From Erythrobacter sp. F6033 (lineage in GTDB: Bacteria > Pseudomonadota > Alphaproteobacteria > Sphingomonadales > Sphingomonadaceae), in assembly GCF_023016005.1 (NCBI RefSeq), contig NZ_JALKAZ010000001.1:1860001-1924000 (forward strand): a stretch of 64,000 nt of DNA, read 5' to 3'. A program made the position numbers and the translations under genes. Position 1 is the first letter of the stretch; every line of letters begins with the position of its first letter. Below are positions 61,758-64,000 of this stretch, piece after piece. The notes beneath the pieces were generated by a model that saw only the letters and a list, made by a program, of their open reading frames with translations, searched no databases and had not been told where the DNA came from.

Positions 61758-63872
61758 GTGGACTTAATTCTTATATCAATCGGGCTTGGTTTGCTCGCCG
61801 TGGTTTACGGCGTAGTGACCCGCGCTCAGGTGCTTTCTGCAAGCACCGGCAATGAAAAAATGCAGGAAATTGCTGGAGCCATTCAAGAGGGCGCTCAAGC
61901 CTATTTGAACCGTCAGTACACAACCATCGGCATTGTCGGTGTGGTTGTTGCGGTGATTGTCGGGGTGTTCCTCGGTGTCATCCCAGCCGTCGGCTTCGTA
62001 CTCGGCGCGGTGCTTTCGGGCGTTGCGGGCTATATCGGCATGAACATCTCTGTTCAGTCGAACGTGCGCACCGCACAGGCGGCTAGTACCGGCCTGCAAG
62101 AGGGCCTTACGCTCGCATTCCGCGCTGGCGCGATCACCGGCATGCTGGTGGCTGGCCTCGCACTGCTCGCAATCGCCGTGTTCTTTTACGTTCTTGTCGG
62201 TCCGATGGAACTCGAAGCAAACAGCCGCGAAGTCATCGACGGTCTTGTTGGCCTCGCATTTGGCGCATCGCTGATTTCGATCTTTGCGCGTTTGGGCGGC
62301 GGTATCTTTACCAAGGCCGCTGACGTGGGCGCCGACCTTGTCGGTAAAGTCGAAGCAGGCATCCCGGAAGATGACCCCCGTAACCCGGCTGTTATCGCGG
62401 ATAACGTAGGCGACAATGTCGGTGATTGTGCCGGTATGGCGGCCGATTTGTTCGAAACCTATGTCGTCACCGTTGGCGCGACGATGGTTCTGACCGCGCT
62501 TCTGCTGACCCAGCTTGGTGAGCTTCTCCTGCCAATGATGGCGCTTCCGCTGCTTATCGGCGGGGCTTGCATCGTAACTTCGATCATCGGCACATATTTC
62601 GTGCGTCTTGGCGGCGGCACGAATGTGATGGGCGCGATGTACAAGGGCTTCCTTGTCACCGCTGTCCTGTCCGTCCCGCTGATCTATGTCGTTATGCAAT
62701 ACGCGCTGGGTTCTGTCGGCACTGACATGAACACCGTTCTGAACGCGGGCACCGGTATGGTTGAGTTTACAGGAATGGATCTGTTCCTGTGCGCGATCAT
62801 CGGTCTTGCTTTGACGGGCATCATCATCTGGATCACAGAGTATTACACGGGCACGAATTTCCGTCCGGTCCGCTCGATCGCCAAAGCCTCTGAAACGGGC
62901 CACGGCACCAACGTGATCCAAGGTCTCGCCATCAGCCTGGAATCGACTGCGCTTCCGACCATCGCGATCATCGCGGCGATCATCGGTGCATACCAGCTCG
63001 CTGGCCTGATCGGTCTGGCATACGGCGCAACTGCGATGCTGGCGCTAGCCGGTATGGTTGTCGCGCTCGACGCTTACGGTCCTGTCACCGATAACGCTGG
63101 TGGTATCGCTGAAATGGCGGGCCTTGATGACAGCGTGCGTGAAAAAACCGACCTGCTCGATGCGGTTGGCAACACCACGAAAGCTGTGACCAAAGGCTAT
63201 GCCATCGGTTCTGCCGGTCTCGCAGCACTCGTGCTGTTTGCCGCTTACACCGCTGACCTTCGCGCATACTTCCCGAACGCTGACGTCAATTTCAGCCTTG
63301 AGAACCCGTATGTGATCGTCGGTCTGCTGCTCGGCGCACTGCTCCCGTACCTGTTCGGTGCGATGGGCATGACCGCCGTGGGCCGCGCTGCTGGTGACGT
63401 TGTGAAGGACGTTCGCGAGCAGTTCAAAGAGAAGCCGGGCATCATGGATTACTCCGAGAAGCCTGACTACGCCCGTACGGTGGATCTGGTAACGAAGGCT
63501 GCGATCAAAGAGATGATCATTCCTTCGCTTCTGCCGGTTCTCGCTCCTGTCGTTGTATACTTCGTGATCCTTGGCCTTGCTGGGCAGGAAAATGCCTTTG
63601 CTGCGCTGGGCGCTTTGCTGCTTGGTGTGATCGTCGGCGGCCTGTTCGTCGCGCTTTCCATGACCGCTGGTGGCGGTGCATGGGACAATGCGAAGAAATA
63701 CATCGAAGACGGCAATCACGGCGGTAAGGGCTCCGAAGCCCACAAAGCTGCCGTGACAGGCGACACTGTTGGCGATCCTTACAAGGATACCGCAGGTCCG
63801 GCTGTGAACCCGATGATCAAGATCACCAACATTGTCGCGCTGCTTCTGCTCGCGGCTCTTGCTGGGCATTGA
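61758..63872 (+). CDS. hppA: K+-independent proton-pumping pyrophosphatase
   Basis: The 704-residue protein starts with GTG and has about sixteen helices. The pyrophosphate site includes [19 protein letters not shown] and ITDN-type [16 protein letters not shown] has lysine where K+-dependent enzymes have alanine, so it should be the K+-independent type. It couples pyrophosphate hydrolysis to proton export. Confidence 0.96.
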   Translation: MDLILISIGLGLLAVVYGVVTRAQVLSASTGNEKMQEIAGAIQEGAQAYLNRQYTTIGIVGVVVAVIVGVFLGVIPAVGFVLGAVLSGVAGYIGMNISVQSNVRTAQAASTGLQEGLTLAFRAGAITGMLVAGLALLAIAVFFYVLVGPMELEANSREVIDGLVGLAFGASLISIFARLGGGIFTKAADVGADLVGKVEAGIPEDDPRNPAVIADNVGDNVGDCAGMAADLFETYVVTVGATMVLTALLLTQLGELLLPMMALPLLIGGACIVTSIIGTYFVRLGGGTNVMGAMYKGFLVTAVLSVPLIYVVMQYALGSVGTDMNTVLNAGTGMVEFTGMDLFLCAIIGLALTGIIIWITEYYTGTNFRPVRSIAKASETGHGTNVIQGLAISLESTALPTIAIIAAIIGAYQLAGLIGLAYGATAMLALAGMVVALDAYGPVTDNAGGIAEMAGLDDSVREKTDLLDAVGNTTKAVTKGYAIGSAGLAALVLFAAYTADLRAYFPNADVNFSLENPYVIVGLLLGALLPYLFGAMGMTAVGRAAGDVVKDVREQFKEKPGIMDYSEKPDYARTVDLVTKAAIKEMIIPSLLPVLAPVVVYFVILGLAGQENAFAALGALLLGVIVGGLFVALSMTAGGGAWDNAKKYIEDGNHGGKGSEAHKAAVTGDTVGDPYKDTAGPAVNPMIKITNIVALLLLAALAGH

Positions 63873-63903
63873 TCTGATCTCAGTTCAATACTGAACAATC
63901 TGA

Positions 63904-63929
63904 CCCCGCCGGGAGCAATTCCGGCGGGG
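63904..63929 (+). terminator. Terminator of hppA
   Basis: CCCCGCCGG (63904-63912) and CCGGCGGGG (63921-63929) form a 9-bp GC-rich stem with an 8-base loop, followed by TTATTCTTT, 31 bp past the hppA stop. The remaining bases to 64000 show no gene. Confidence 0.85.
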
Positions 63930-64000
63930 TTATTCTTTGCCTGAAGTCCGTCCAAGTCTTGGACACTCCCCTCGGCGGATAAGCTTTCTTTACCCCTTAG

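Noticed and set aside
61776..62921. 381-codon minus-strand frame opposite hppA
   Set aside because: Antisense of the pyrophosphatase; the Asp/His/Arg-rich product has no recognisable fold.
1..64000. Mobile elements, prophage, toxin-antitoxin or restriction systems
   Set aside because: No transposase, integrase, phage or restriction-type protein was recognised, and no long direct repeats or target duplications were noticed. The region reads as core chromosome.

Overview
The window looks like chromosomal core sequence of an alphaproteobacterium of the order Sphingomonadales, probably Erythrobacteraceae. The reasons are the alphaproteobacterial-type aa3 oxidase cluster (ctaC-ctaD-ctaB-coxF-ctaG-ctaE-DUF983-SURF1-thrC), the bolA / DnaJ-domain / cobS neighbourhood, the short HisG, the plant/alphaproteobacterial-type GshA and the Lys-Ala-rich tail on ribosomal protein L21. 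The placement rests on gene content and order as I recognise them; no database search was made. Coding density is high, many genes overlap by ATGA, GTGA or TAATG, and I see no insertion sequence, prophage, CRISPR array, rRNA or tRNA.

Layout. 1-11.7 kb: end of a DinG-type helicase, a membrane-anchored AraC regulator, a sterol-desaturase-family enzyme, SixA phosphatase, SoxR with a divergent SoxR-box promoter driving a VOC protein, UbiA, RsmE, GshA, a quinol-monooxygenase-like protein, a dihaem MauG/CCP-like lipoprotein and an ICMT-like membrane methyltransferase. 11.7-19.9 kb: BamB and a YfgM-like protein, a glycosyltransferase, hydrolases, SelO, a succinylglutamate-semialdehyde-type dehydrogenase and an unknown lipoprotein. 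19.96-20.13 kb: a strong candidate small RNA on the minus strand. 20.2-27.6 kb: RarD, PyrC, an ATP-grasp protein, YgfZ, TetR, GNAT, RpmA/RplU, a lipoprotein and an FNR-type regulator.

27.6-39.8 kb is one long minus-strand series. It runs from cytochrome oxidase (ctaC to SURF1) through thrC, a methyltransferase, a SecD-head-like protein, folB, a Rossmann-like protein and moaA-moaD-moaE to a small membrane protein preceded by a perfect FNR box. 40.0-45.1 kb is a plus-strand series: pyrE, pdxJ, two small membrane proteins, acpS, lepB, a DUF3089 hydrolase and ruvX. 45.1-47.2 kb holds a compact unrecognised three-gene operon: a 52-residue peptide with no basic residues, then two larger proteins that look distantly related to each other. 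47.3-58.2 kb carries two hotdog thioesterases, a PBP1A-type peptidoglycan synthase, CobS, a ChrR-like cupin, an MpaB-type oxygenase, DUF1428, DnaJ, BolA, ankyrin, Nudix, SDR, an epoxide-hydrolase-like protein and DUF2332. 58.2-64 kb: hisG-hisD-nusB-thiL and the proton-pumping pyrophosphatase hppA with its terminator.

The parts most worth a second look are the 45.1-47.2 kb peptide operon, the anti-Shine-Dalgarno-rich hairpin RNA at 20 kb, the two recognisable redox-sensing circuits (SoxR box at 4.37 kb, FNR box at 28.14 kb) and a 16-bp hairpin that encodes the start of the DUF983 protein after ctaE.
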